NCBI GenBank assembly: GCA_034509425.1
Contig: JAVTVJ010000566.1
Coordinates: forward strand, 1,660,953-1,724,952
Direction of reading: 5' to 3'
Length of the DNA stretch: 64,000 nt
Source: Eopsaltria australis
Taxonomy: Eukaryota; Chordata; Aves; Passeriformes; Petroicidae
Below are positions 15,223-28,240 of the stretch, in pieces. The translations under genes and the position numbers were made by a program. Position 1 is the first letter of the stretch. Each line of letters opens with the position of its first letter. Below the pieces are notes generated by a model, which saw only the letters and a list, made by a program, of their open reading frames with translations, was not told the origin of the DNA and made no database searches.

Positions 15223-15438
15223 CACGGTGCGCTGCTTGTTGGGCAGGAAAACACGGATGGTGTTGCTGGTTTTGGAAGTATCCGAGATTTTGCCGTCGTC
15301 GGAGGCGCGGCGCTGGTACCCAAACTGCTGCACAATGGTGGGGGAGATGCAGTTGGGGCCATCAAAGACTGAATCCTTGAGTCCAAACCCGTTGCTGATG
15401 GTCTTCCAAGCTCCCTGGATGTGCTCCATGGATGCAGC
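15223..15438 (-). CDS. RAF1: RAF1 exon 2: start codon and first half of RAS-binding domain
   Basis: The exon is 216 nt: 9 nt of 5' UTR, then 207 coding nt from the ATG at 15429-15427. It encodes [20 protein letters not shown] and on to the RAS-contact strand [13 protein letters not shown] (Arg59, Arg67). The PKA site Ser43 lies in RRASDDG. The start is fixed by the match to the human N-terminus. Its context has T at -3 and G at +4, which is not optimal. The acceptor is cttccctag and the donor is gtgagt. The +1 frame is also open across the whole exon. Confidence 0.98.
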
Positions 15439-15526
15439 CTAGGGAAGATTGGGACAGTCAGGGAAGGTGGACGTGTCCTTCACTCTGAAGCGGTGCTTTC
15501 TCCTCCTGACTCAACAAACCTCAGCC

Positions 15527-15683
15527 TGAGGCACCTGGGGACCACCAGTGGAATGAATACAATGCTGCCATGTCACTGCAAATTGATACGTGGGCAATGG
15601 AATTTGTAAGAACAGGGATGAGGGAATAAACGGCAACTTCTGCAAAATCCCTGGGTCCAGAAAGCCAAAAGCTGTCTAATGCC
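15527..15683. repeat. Dispersed repeat, copy 2 (RAF1 intron 1, beside exon 2)
   Basis: Partner of the repeat at 13440-13590, in direct orientation, ending the shared block at gtctaatgcc. It lies about 90 nt upstream of exon 2 in the direction of transcription. Together the two copies bracket exons 2, 3 and 4. Confidence 0.75.
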
Positions 15684-16104
15684 AGTCCTGATTTAGAAAA
15701 CAAATGGAAATATGACTTAGAAAACAAACTTCAAAATTGTTTGGTGGGTGATTATATCCTTGTCTGATACACAGTAACAAAACCAGCAACTCACTAAAAA
15801 GCTTCTTTTAAACTTCTTTTAAAAACCAAACTGCCAAATTTTTAATAAGGTAAAGACTAGAACCGAAAACCTTTTTTACATTGATATTTCAGTTGCCAAC
15901 TCCTGCAAAAGCAAAGAGAGAAAATTAACTCTATGAGATACCTTCACTCCCTCAGCTTGTGAAACAATCTTTGGTATTTACTAGCAGCATCCCTGATCCT
16001 AGAATAAATAAGGAAGTGTTTCCTCATGTTCATGTCAGAGAAAAGCCAACAGCCTTTGTCTCACTGGAAAAGTTAAAACAATGGAATTCTTGGATACAAA
16101 AGAT

Positions 16105-16155
16105 CTCCACTAATATTAAGTGTCCAGTCTGGGGTGCCCAGAAGGATTAGCTGAA
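16105..16155 (+). mobile_element. Possible old CR1 fragment
   Basis: The stretch around gtgtccagtctggggtgccc resembles the CR1 segment that reads GTGTCCAGTTCTGGGCTCCC in intact copies. The match is short and diverged, so the call is tentative. Confidence 0.3.
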
Positions 16156-19100
16156 TTTCAGAGTGTTTTCCTCCACAGCACAGCTCTGAAAAGCCACAGC
16201 AGATTTGCAGCTTTGGTCCAGACCTAAACCCAGGTCTGGCCAGCAGCCAGAAAGGAAATGTAAAGTCAAAGTTCCAGAGAAAGGTTTGGTTTAGGTGAAG
16301 TCATAACCACCACATGCAAAGCCCAGAGCAGCAGAACCCTCAGCCTCAAAGGGAACTTTCAGTCAGTTCCTGAGTATCTCCTTCACTGACAAGGAACACA
16401 GTGACAAAATATCCCCACCTTCCCTCCTGCCAATCCCTGTCATTCCTGAATCCATCAGCTGGGCAGCTCCAGTCACCCAAAGGTTCAAAATACTTAAATA
16501 TTTAAAGCTCAATGCCCAATCAAAATCTAACATGACTGAGATACTTGAATTTTTTTTTTCATTATTTTTAAATTTAGGGCATATAGATGACAAGAGTTTT
16601 GTATCTGATGTAAAAAGGGAATAAAGAATAGGAAGACGCTGAGACATTCTGAAAAATGGGAGATAAAATTGAGGAATACAACCACAAGCTCACCACACAT
16701 CTCACAATTCCTAGGCACCAGAAAGGTGAAAAACAAGTTACGCTCAGGTACAACAGCCATATAATGCACATGGCAGCTGAAAGAGTAACTGCTTAGATGG
16801 CAGCAATAAAAACTGAGATAAGCTGTTAGATAAGAGGGGAAAGATGAAACTCAGAGAGCTTCTCTTAACTCACCCCCTGTGGGAAACTCCCTTGTTTCAC
16901 CCTTACAGGTAACACGAGACTAAACAAAAAGAGGAGCTCAATTTGATTTTTCTGCTGGGATGAGGAATAGCAGGGCAGCCATCAAAACCCCCTTCTTGTC
17001 CCTGCTGATGGAAGCTCACAACACCCCAACATTACAGCCTTTATATTTAATATTTTGATATGCTGCCAAGATTTCCTGAAAAGTTCTGGAGAACTCTGGA
17101 AATGACAAAGAATTCAAACTTGCATTTTGACTGAAGATAAGCTTAATACCCAAAAAGTTCCTTCCCTGCTCTCGGGGCATTCTCTCTCCCAAACACTGCA
17201 CACTGAAGGCACCAGGGAAGATCCCAGCTATGTATTTTAAGGTTGTTGCACACACAGAAAATCACAGACAGCAACTGCTATCAGCCTTCTGTGTATCCAA
17301 ATGTCAGTTCCATCTTTAATTAGGGGTTTGCATCCTTCTCTCCCAGGATCTTTGCCTCAGTAAGTGCTGGGCAGTCTCAGGGCTGCGACTGTCTGGCACA
17401 ATCCTCCCCTCCAGCAATGCCCTGCTCTCTCTCACCACTCTCCTTCATCGTCGGGCTTTGCCATCTCTTCTGGCTGAGGACTGAGCTCCTGGCAGTCTGG
17501 GTTTGCTCACAGATGTTGAGAGTTCATTTCCCAGAAAATGGATGTACCACACACCATCCTCAGCTCTCCTTCCTTCTTAACCCTGAGGGCTCTGGGTGCT
17601 GCTCAGGCACTCAGGGACGAAAAGATGAGAAGAGAGGTCAAAGCTGCCCTGGAGCTGACAAAAACCTGCCAAGTGGCCTGAGGGTGGAGGGCAGGGGAGA
17701 ACAAGGGGAGGTTTAACAGATCTTCACAGGGGAGAGCCAGGGAATCCCTGTAGAAAGTTGCTAAACCTGCTCTGGCCTCCACTGTACAAGGGCTTGCAGC
17801 TGGAAAGGTGGAGCTTGTTGAAGAAACCCAAATTGTGCAGCTGCTGACTCCTGCAGCCATTCACAGCCAGCCCCTGTGGGTGACAGAGGCTCCAGAGCCT
17901 CACAAACACCTCCTCACTCGGGCCAGGAACAGCCAGGTGGAGAACACTCAAATTCGGGCAGTGATGGCCAGCCATGCTCGCTTCTCAAGCCTTACTCCAG
18001 GTTATTATTATGGAAGAACAGTCAGTCACAAGAGTTGCTGCTTAGGAGGTGATTTCTGAATGATTTACTCCTTTCCCCTGCCTTCCAGAGCAAAGAAAAC
18101 TGGCTTAAAATTTCTATAAATATGTACAAAACTATCCCCTTGGAACTCCAGCATCTCACTGCATGCACAGGTGTGAGAGAATTAATATGGCAATTAATTG
18201 ATCACCTTTGAGCTGACAAAACAGAATATTTAATGACACAACCTGATACTGCTCATCCACCCAGGATTTCTGGCTCGTTCAGAGGACACTGAGCCAGCAA
18301 AACAGCACAAAGCTGCAGAACATCTCTGGGCACAGGTTTGAGCTCACCTTCCCAGGTAATTCATGAGCAGAGCACAGCCCACCCTGCACTTGGCATGGAT
18401 TTGTTTATTCCCTTTGGGTATTTTGCTCCAAGGAGCAACTGATTAAAGACATTTTTACTCACTGCACTCATTTACTCCAGCTCCCCCCAAGATCCACACC
18501 AATTCACTCCACTGAAAAGATGTTTGAAACTGTGCTCTGAAGAAAAATTTAAAGGAGGAAAGACTGGACAATGATGCCTTCATAAGTATATTCTTTCAAG
18601 GTTTGTCTCTTCCAGAACAACTAGCTTTTCTCTCTTTAAATTAATTACAAGCATGTTTCTGGAACATAATCATTACCAGATTCTGGATTTATGTTTATGC
18701 CATGCTCAAATAATCCACCGCCAGCTGGATGTTTTCATGTATATTTCTAAAAATTTTCTTTAAGTCTTTTCTTCCTGCAGCTCATCACCTTCATGAAAAT
18801 GACTTCAAACAGCCTTTCTACAACTGCAACAGCAACATTCAAAGAATATTTAAAGTTACTGAAGTAGATCATTCCTCTTGTAGGTCCAGAACTGCTGGGT
18901 AACTGATAGTGACTGATTTCATATTAAATATTCAGCCTAAGCAGAAAAATAATGTCACTCCTTGCTGCAAGTCCCCCAGGAACACTGCACACTGTGAGCA
19001 AGACTGCAATTCTCATTAGTGCTTTTTGCATACATTACACATTCTGCTAATGAGTCATTGGAACAGCTCTGGAATGTGCACATCTGACAGGAACAAATTC

Positions 19101-22100
19101 CTGCAGATCAGTCACTCATACACAATCAATACATTCATGTCATTCATTCCAGTTCAAAAGGTTCTGGAAGTTACACTTTTTCCATGGCCAGGACAGACTG
19201 CTGCTCTGAACTGGTAAAAATTTCAGCCTCCCTCCCTAAGAAATGCCCAAACTGGTGCTGAATGAGGCTGAAAGTTCACATGGTACAAAGCTGAACTCTC
19301 ACTCCAGGGTTTAGGTACTTTGTCCTTTCTTTGCTCTGAAACAAACACCAAAGGCTTTTAGAAACGCATCAAAACAGTTCCCCCTGCCAGCACACACGTG
19401 CTGCCTTTTTTATCCAAACAAATTCATGGAATTTCATCTTTCATGGAATACACCTACACACACAGAGCAGCACAGAACAAAGTCCAGAATCCATTCCAAA
19501 ATGAACACTTCTGTCAGTAAACAGAAGCTTGAAAAGCTGCTCAGAAGAAAAGTTTTCATCTCTGACACAAGCAAATCAATGAGCCATTTAACTGTGGCCT
19601 TTTCTCCTCCCAAACAGTAATTACCAATTGACTTAATATTGCTTGGGTGATCAATTATCAGGGAGAAAACCAAAAATTCAAACCAAACAAGTCACTGTTG
19701 TGAACCATAGCAGTATTTTTTTAAAAGCAGCTTTCAGAGCATAAATATGGACCCATTCCTATATTAATAAATAAAGCTGTGATCCACTGAAATATAAACA
19801 CAGGGCATGAACTGAGATCAGTGTAACAGCCAAGGCAGATCCCTCTAACATCTACAAGGTTGGTGCTTTTCCTTCATGTGCCCTTCATTTCAAGAGATCA
19901 ATTCCAAAAAGCAAACTCCCCCCTGAGACAACTGACAAAAATTAAAAATTAACAGAAGGAAATGTCAGCATTCAGGAAAAGAAACCAAAGAGAACAAAAA
20001 ACAACTGAAACACATACAAATTTTGCCTCTCTTGGTCTGATCTTGGAAGGATCTTTTCTGCTCTATTTATTTATCAGAACTATTCTGTTCTTAGTCACTA
20101 CCTTCAGCCTTCAGGAAAAAAAATAACATTGATTTTCCAACAAGTGGACCCTGCAGTAAGGAGGACACAAGCAACACAACTCTCAATCTGCTTTCAGCCT
20201 TATTCATTTGCAAGATTAATTAATACCTTTTTGTATTTAAGAGCTGCTGTCAGATTGGAACTCTGGCTAGTAAGCACAAACCAAGCCAGACTCGCTGGCT
20301 GCAGCAGGCTGTACTTTGGGCTCTGCTGAGCAGGAATTTGTCACCAAAACAATCTGCACCTTTGGCCACCCTGAGCCTGCTCTCTGTTGGTTGTAACAGC
20401 TCCAGGCTGCTTTCCCCAGCCAATTCTCAGGAAGATCTGTTTGGTTTGTCCTTTCCACATAAATCATTCCCATGTCAGTCACCCATTTCTTCCCACGTGA
20501 TATTTCTGTGAAATTCAAATATGGACCTCCAAATTTCCCTACAAAAGCACAATTCCTACATTAGGAAAAGGAGCACTCAACACCCTGCACCTAAAAGAGG
20601 GATACAGAATCCAAATCTTTGCCTTTCCCAAAAAAAAAAAAAAAAGAAGAAAAAACCCAATCCCAGGTAAAAAGAAAAATGCAACAGGTGTTTCTAAGCA
20701 GTCAGAATGTTTTTAGATTGAATTTAAGTACAGCTGCTGAGGTTATATAGATTCACAAAGAAGTTCATGGAATTGCTATTGAAACAGTAGAAAGGAAAAA
20801 GCAAGCAAGGAAAGTGCTCACACATTTTGTACAAGTTTTGCTAACAAAGCACCAGAACTCTGCCATGAAATAAAACTTCCACTTTCTTTTAGTATAATAT
20901 TTCATCATTTTTAATCTCATGTGCTCAGCATTATGAAGACTATTAAAACTGAAGCAATACTTAAGACAGTCTCCCTTTTTAATTCAGCAAATTCAAACTC
21001 CTAATTAGAAACAAAAAGCACTGAACACTGCTTTTCATAGCTGATTGTATCAGAACAACACTACATGACAGTCCTGTCACTCAGACTTCTTGTGTCTGTG
21101 CCATGTTAAATTCTTCACAGGAATCTCCAAAGGGAGATTTACAGAGTGATCTCTGTAAAATGGGCCTGGCACTGCAGACAGAAGTGGCACTACAAGAGTT
21201 TTGTCTTTTTTACATAGTCAAAACACTCTGGACAAGCCTTCTTTTCCCCCCTAAGTGTCTCAATCAAGTGCACATCCCTTCCCAGCCATGTGCCTATTTG
21301 CATTCTGTACTGGCTCATACCCCAGTTGTTCCCAGCCTGAAAGTCCCAAACTGTGTTTGCAGTCGCCTGGAACTCATCCACTTTACAGCAAGGATGAAAA
21401 ATGTTCCTCAAATGTCAGCAATCCACCAAATGCCCTTCCCACACGAGTTCTCAAGGATGAAACAAAAAAGGGACTGAGAACCTCAGCACAAAGAATTCCT
21501 GGCTCTGGCCTCCCTCGGTCGCGTGGAGGAAATGCAGCAACACTGAGGACAGCCCAGATTTACAGCAAGCTCAGCTCTGAGAGAAGGAACAGCCTGAGGA
21601 TTATGAGAGAAGCTGCTGGGAGCTGTGCTCGTGTCTCACTGCACAGAGAGCCTGCAGGGTGCTGTCAAACAGCACTGCAAAGCACCAGGCAGCGCTGGAT
21701 TCTCTGCACATCCCAAAGATGCACTGCCCCAGCCAGGTGTGCCCTGCTCTCACTCAGGACAGCTCTCAGCCAAGACACTGATTTGATGAAATGTGGGCTC
21801 TGTGCCAGGCCTGCAGTGCCACGTGGAGGTCAACTCTGTGATTCCAAGAGCTCAGAACCATCCTGCAGACGGGCAGAGGGCACAGAGACAGGAGCCACAC
21901 TTGAAAGGGCCTTGAGAAGATAAAACAAAGGATTCTCCCTTGTATTTTCTAATAAAATGCACCTGGGAATAGCTGGATGTATCTTTCCACAACAATGTTC
22001 TAACAACTTTATTTTCTTGGTTTGTATGCACCTGTATTTGCAGAATTCAGAAACCTGAATAAAATGGCAAATAAAAACTGAAAGTACTTAAATTTTTAAG

Positions 22101-22707
22101 ACCGTATACAACGAAAATTACTTAAGACTCTGTCAAACATTTACTGGCCTGAGAGCCTCGTGAAAGAAATTATGCTCCATTTTAACATTGCCTTATTAAA
22201 TACACCCATGAGATGTCAGCTCTGGTTTGGGTGGGTTTTTATTTATTTAACAAAGTGCCACAGCAGCCCTTTTGTTTCAGAGACAGTTTGAAGATAATGT
22301 CACAGACACAATTTACATGAGGTCTGGATTGTTCCCAACAGACCTGCAGGTGTGTGGAAAGGCAAATGCTGTTTGGAGAGGACAGGCAAATATCAAGAGC
22401 TGAAGTTCTAAACTGAGGAAGGGCTTTTCCCCTGCAAAGTAAATACCTGGGGAGACTGACTCAAGTAAGAGCTTAAGTTAAATACACACTTCTGATAAAG
22501 CAAATCCTGCAACAACTGTAATTCCACATCGATTCTGGGGCACTTTTCAAAAAACAAAAAGTGAATTTTAGCAGCAGTGCAGGAACACAAGCACAGAGCT
22601 GGGCTGAGCTGAGTTTCCTTTCCCCAGGGAAGTTTCAGGCATCTCCAAAGAAAGAATGGGGCAGGAGAAGGAGGAAGGGCAAGATAACAAAAGAAAGTTA
22701 TTTATAC

Positions 22708-22763
22708 CTTTAGTTTTCCTTTCAGCAAATGAACTCCTATGACAAAAGGACGAAGCACATCAT
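22708..22763 (-). other. Candidate alternative 5' exon of RAF1
   Basis: This 56-nt segment has a strong acceptor on the minus strand (a pyrimidine tract ending ttttaccttccacag) and a donor GTATAA after CTAAAG. It lies inside RAF1 intron 1. It begins with two overlapping ATGs that open an 8-codon frame ending in TAG. A second frame is open across the exon (DVLRPFVIGVHLLKGKLK) and would join exon 2 in phase with the RAF1 start, though exon 1 offers no ATG in that frame. No homologue is recognised. It could be an untranslated alternative exon or a chance pair of splice sites. Confidence 0.4.
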
Positions 22764-23209
22764 CTGTGGAAGGTAAAAACAGAAAATATTTACATTTTAA
22801 TAGACATATATTTACACTACATATCGAATAAATAACAGAAAAAGGTACTTTGTGATAATAAATTATCATCCTTCTACTTTTAAAGTTTTCAGGGTCTTTC
22901 AGCCTTTCATTATTTTATGCAACATTTCAGTGTAAGGAGACAAACTGGAGAACAACCAAAAGCTCCCCAGCTCAACAGCACCTCATTCTTATTCCAGAAC
23001 ATCACTGAAGTCTTTTACAGCTAAAAACTCACTGAAGCGCAAATTAACCAGGAGTTGAATCCTCCCTTCTCACGTCAAACACCTTGCTGACTCACAAATG
23101 TTGACAAATCTTGGAGACAAAATAAACAAACAGTAATGAGCAGCCAAGCCTCTGGAGGCTCTCTGTTCTGTCTCTTGCATAAAAGCACCAACTGCAAGAG
23201 GAAGAATTC

Positions 23210-23315
23210 CTAGGGAAGTTGAAGAAATCTTGATAGGATCATCCTCCACAAAGCCTTTTCTTCTCCAGACTAAGAAGTCCCAGCTTCCTCATGGAATACA
23301 AGAAAAAAAAATCAA
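23210..23315 (-). mobile_element. Possible old CR1 fragment, reverse orientation
   Basis: The run ccttttcttctccagactaa followed by gaagtcccagcttcctca resembles the reverse complement of the CR1 block that includes the phrase GCTGTTCAGCCTGGAGAAGA. It is diverged and without clear ends. Confidence 0.35.
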
Positions 23316-26300
23316 GAAGAGATCTTATACTACCAGCTCACTTTTGGATAGAAGTATCCTCTTTTCTGGACAGAGCAGGTAGGGAAAAAATTAAAATGAA
23401 TAAATAAAAAGAAGCTTCAATGATTTTACCAAGACAGCAAACTCCCAAAGACTACCAAGAAACCATGAATGCTTTGGGACCTCGACCCTGAGCCATTTTT
23501 AGTCACTTTAGAAGTAAAATCTTCTGACAGCCTGAAGTGTGAGTTTACCCTGCTTACACCTAGCACACCTGTCTCCAATAGACATTAAAGAATGTGGCAT
23601 ACAAAACACTGTCAATATGGTTTCCATCATGGAAAAAGATAAGCAGGGAGATTGGGGAAAAGGAAGGAATTCTGGTTTTCTCACACCCGAGGAAAAGGTG
23701 AGATTTTTAACTGTAACCAAATACAAGAGAAGACTAAGAAGAGAAGTCACTAAGATGGGTAACGTTACATGAAAAAGTGGAGAGAAAATTGATGGGGAAA
23801 TTTCATTTACAGAATGAAAACCCAAAGCGTTTTTACTGTAAAATCAGCAAGAAGAAAAAGAAATCTCATGCATTAATCAAGAAGAGACAGCACAGCAGAA
23901 AACAAGCGTGATGGGTTGAAGAAGCAGCAGGTGCAGTATTTCCATCTGCCACCAAAGCAAGAGTTGTAAGGCAGGAAAAATTACTTATTTTCCTTGACAG
24001 ATAAGAGACACACGACAAAAAAAAATCAGTAAGAACATTTGCTAACAGAACTGGCAACAACGAGGGTTTAAGTACAGAGTTGCCAAAAAGCCCAGCTGAT
24101 AGAGCAGATGTGAGATTCAATGAGACCTGACCAGAATTGTCCACCCAAGATAACGGCAGAGCTGAGGGAGAAGAAAATCCCTGTGTCCTGAAGAAGTTTC
24201 CTGCTCGCAGGATTTCCACCTGAGATGCTCTGAGGAGCAGGAGAAGGAACAGGGGCCTGAAAGGGGAATGCTGAACTCTGTAAGCTGATCACTCATCATA
24301 ATTTGGTGTCAAATCATTGCTTTGGAAAGATTCTGCCCCAAATTTACTCCTAAAAGCACGAAGAACCAGGGCAAAAGCTGGAGGTTTGGGTTTCAGTGGT
24401 GTCAATCACTTCTGGACTATAGACGTGGATGGTTTCAGAAAATCCACCTTGGATTTGAGATAAGGGAATCACAAATGTCAGACATTTCAGCAGTCACACA
24501 TCTGCGTGATACTTGTGCTGCTGAACCCCAGATTTCAATGGCAGGGCATTCCTGCTGTTTGCTCCAGTTTCCACTACAAATACTTGGGCAGATACAGCAT
24601 TTTGTCACTGGCTGCACTGATAATTTATTCACAGAAAAAATATTATTTTCCTGTAGTATGCAGGAATCCAAATTAAAATTTAATCAACATCAGCCTGGCC
24701 TTTTAGAAGTTAGGATAAAAACCCCCTACTACACTCATTCCCAAGCTACACTGTTAATCCCCATCTTTAAAACTTACTTTACCTATTTAAAGTCTCTACG
24801 TGAGAAACTGAGAAAGACAAAACAGTCAATATACAAAGGAACCCAAAATTAAAAAAAAACAAAACTCTGCCAGACATAAAATATGCAAACAAAAGTGAAG
24901 GGATCTCTTGTAGTCACAGCTACAGTATTATTTGTGCTGACAGAAGAAGTATTTTTCAGTGTGAGACAGTTTTAGTGTCAATCTGCCCAATTTTATTGAA
25001 AGTTTTCTTCGGCACATGCAGCACTTCTGTAACAGCAAATGATTCCAGGTACTGTCCTGTAATTCAACATCACAAGGGCAGATCTTACTGGAATAGGTAA
25101 AAATAGCAGCAGGGAACATGCCAAAGGACAGTCTTTCCACTCCAGGGGCAGTGCTTGCATTGCAACATCAGCTGGCTCTCTTTTTATAACCTCTCCATTG
25201 CCAGCGAGCTACACAGGCAACTTAAAAGGTTGGAGAAATCCAAGAGTGAGCTCTGACTCTCCCTCTGAGCTGAAATCAATCCCCTGCATCACTCTGACCC
25301 CAAGTCTCTGCTGCAGCACTCTGTTATTGCCTGTGTGAGCTTTCTACCTGCTCCAAAGTGGCCAGCACAGAGGGATGATGTCACTCAGAATTCAGCCTAT
25401 TTCTTGTCAAATGTCAGCATAAAATTAGAGGCTCACACACTCTGCTGCTTCTCTTGGCTGCAGCACACTGGAAGCTCCTTCATTGACTCCATTCTCTGCC
25501 ATCCCCTAAAAAATTCCTTTTATCCCATTTCTGCAGACCAACCAGCCTGGAACAACCCTCCCTCCCCAGCACTGAACTCTCAATGGGCTTTTTCCACACA
25601 AAGATAACAACAATCCCAACCTGAGCATTCCAAGTGATCAAACAAAGGCAGAAATGTTGTTTTACCAGCAGACTGTGCTCCATAGCCAGCAGCCTGACTT
25701 GCAGGTGACCAAAAGTGCTTAGCTTTCTAATTAGGCACCAGGGAGAGCTGCACCCTCCCAGCCCCAACACCACAAACAGGTTCCTGCCTGCTCCAGATTG
25801 GGATTGATTGGACACAGCTTCCCAAAGCTATTGGAGGCACATGGGGAGGGAACAGAAAGCTTGGGAAAAGTAGGGAGGCCCTGAGCTCGAAGTTCTCTCC
25901 TATTTTTCTCCCTCAATCTAAGAAAAACGGCCTGATCATCAACAAATTTACCTCTCCTTAAAGTCCTGGAATAATCAGACGTATCATTTGCACACAGTGG
26001 CCCCAGTACTGTTTATCTTAAGAATTAAACATCAGTCTCATGCAAATTCAAAAATAAAGTTCAGCCACTTCTGCCATACTTTTAATGCATGAGTTTTATA
26101 ACACAGGTTTCACCAAAAAAACCCCAAAAAACCAAACAAATCAAGTTACAACAGAAATACATAAGAACTGAAAAAATATTTTAATGGGGTTATGCAACAG
26201 ATTAGATCTGAAGGAATTCAATTTCTATCAGAAATCATCAAAATAAGGAAAATATTAACCCAACAGTAGGCAAATTCTGAGCTTCAGGAATTGAACAAAA

Positions 26301-27906
26301 AGATCTTGACTGTGAAGCTGGGGTCACATCTGTGCCATAAATATGAGCAACTTCCAGAGAAACTTCAGAACAAAGTTTCTAAAGCAAAGTTTAAAAAACC
26401 CCAAAGTTCCCATGTATCAAAATACACCTTTTCAAGTGAAAGCTGGAGAGGTAATTACAGGCACTCTCACCTCCACATTAAGTGGAATTAAAATCCACTT
26501 TACTTTCTCTTTTACAAGAAACTTTTAATAGTGTACTTTCTATGATAATGATTTGGAAGCAATATAAATAGCATTTTTTGGGGGGTGGCAACAAATTAGG
26601 AATTTTTTAAAAAAATTAAAATATGATTAACCAGTATTTTTTCTTCCCAGCAACACTTCCAGTTTAATGGCTTCCCCTACATCTGCTCTGCTTTGCAGGA
26701 TTCTTCTCCCTCTGTGTCGCTGCATTTCTGCAACAATTCCATGCAAACAAAAGGAACTAAATGCATCTTCACCTGCCTCACAGTGCTCCTTCAGTTTCAC
26801 TAGAAAACTCTTTATGTAAACTCTCACATTTCTTATACACAAAGAAAATTAGAATAAAGGAAAAAGAATGATGACTTAGTCATCTCTGCCACAGGTAACA
26901 CGTGAGTAAAGAGAGAACAGTGCCTTTTGTGGTGTGCTAATAGATTGAAAAACCACTAAAATATAAATACTGAAAATACATAGAATACTGAAAGAATGAC
27001 CAGACTTTGAGCAAACACTCTTAAATGGCTGAGAACAAGAAAGTGGAATATCCAACAGCCAGCACAAATTACAGACAGAGCTGACAGGGACATAAACTGG
27101 AAGCAAACTAAAAGATGTTACAGAAAAAGGAAAGCTGGGCATGTGTTAAAGTGTTTCAATATATACCTTAAACATTTTCGCCTACAAAGGCATTAGAGGC
27201 ATCTTTCTTCTGGCTGTGCACTATCTTGCATCTCCCTCTTGTAAATCTCTCAGCTCAACGTTCCTAAAATCCTCCACTTTGAAAACTCCAGCTCGCTCTA
27301 CGGCAAAAAAATTTATGTAACAGAAAACCATAATGGGGGCTCAGAGCCATTTCTTAAAGCCTGAACCTCTGAGCCAGCTTTAATTAATCTGGTTAACCCC
27401 ACGCCACACCCAGCTGCGAGTTAGTGAAGCAACCTCGCAGTGCCTGTGAACTAAAAATACACCAATGGCTCAGCGCTGCACCGATCCTACGTGTGGCCAT
27501 CGGAATGCCCCGCTAATGAACGCCCTTTGGCAGCCGCTCCTCACAGCCCAGGCGGCTGAGGGGCAAAGCAGTGGCAAGCACAAAAGGGAGGTAAATCTGA
27601 ATAAAGCACTGCACTCTGGAGCAGCACCTGCAGAGCCACAACGCAGAGGTGAGAGACTGCGAGGAACCGCGAAACTGCGAGATGCATGAAAGGGGGCTCG
27701 GATCACAGGAGAGGAGAATCAAGATCTCCAAAAAACACGGCCAAGGCGCTTTCATGCTCACCACACGCACAGAGATTTGCAAGGCAATTCTCCAGCTCTT
27801 TGCCTGAAGTGAAACAGCTCAGACGTAACTGTGCTGTTGCTCTGCTCCGTTTCTGCATCCAGGATGGGTTTGGGCAGCACAGGAGGAATGGCAGAGCTGC
27901 CACACC

Positions 27907-28240
27907 TGCACTGCCCACCCTGCTGTGCCACACAAATCCAGAGTTTTGCCGTTAAAATCTCTGAAAATACACAATTCAATCCCATGGACAACATCACTTA
28001 AAAGCCTGAAAAAAGGATACTTATCTAAACATGCTATTTATTAATTATCAGGTCTAATTCCTAGCTCTGAAGTGAGCTGCACTGCCCACCCTGCTGTGCC
28101 ACACAGATCCAGAGTTCTGCTGTTAAAATGCAAAACACACAATTCAATCCCATGGACTACATCACTTACAAGCCTGACAAAGAATATTTATGTAAACATA
28201 CTATTTATTAATTATCAGCTCTAATTCCTAGCTCTGAAGT
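27907..28240. repeat. 171-bp tandem duplication in RAF1 intron 1
   Basis: Copy 1 starts at 27907 (tgcactgcccaccctgctgt) and copy 2 at 28078 with the same 20 bases. Both run through caattcaatcccatgga and ctatttattaattatcag to gctctgaagt. The copies differ by scattered substitutions and small deletions, so this is not a very recent event. Confidence 0.93.

Noticed and set aside
21255..21923. 222-codon frame on the plus strand in RAF1 intron 1
   Set aside because: No recognisable domain, no signal or membrane segments, no splice or promoter support. Low-complexity Ser/Arg/Cys-rich composition suggests chance.
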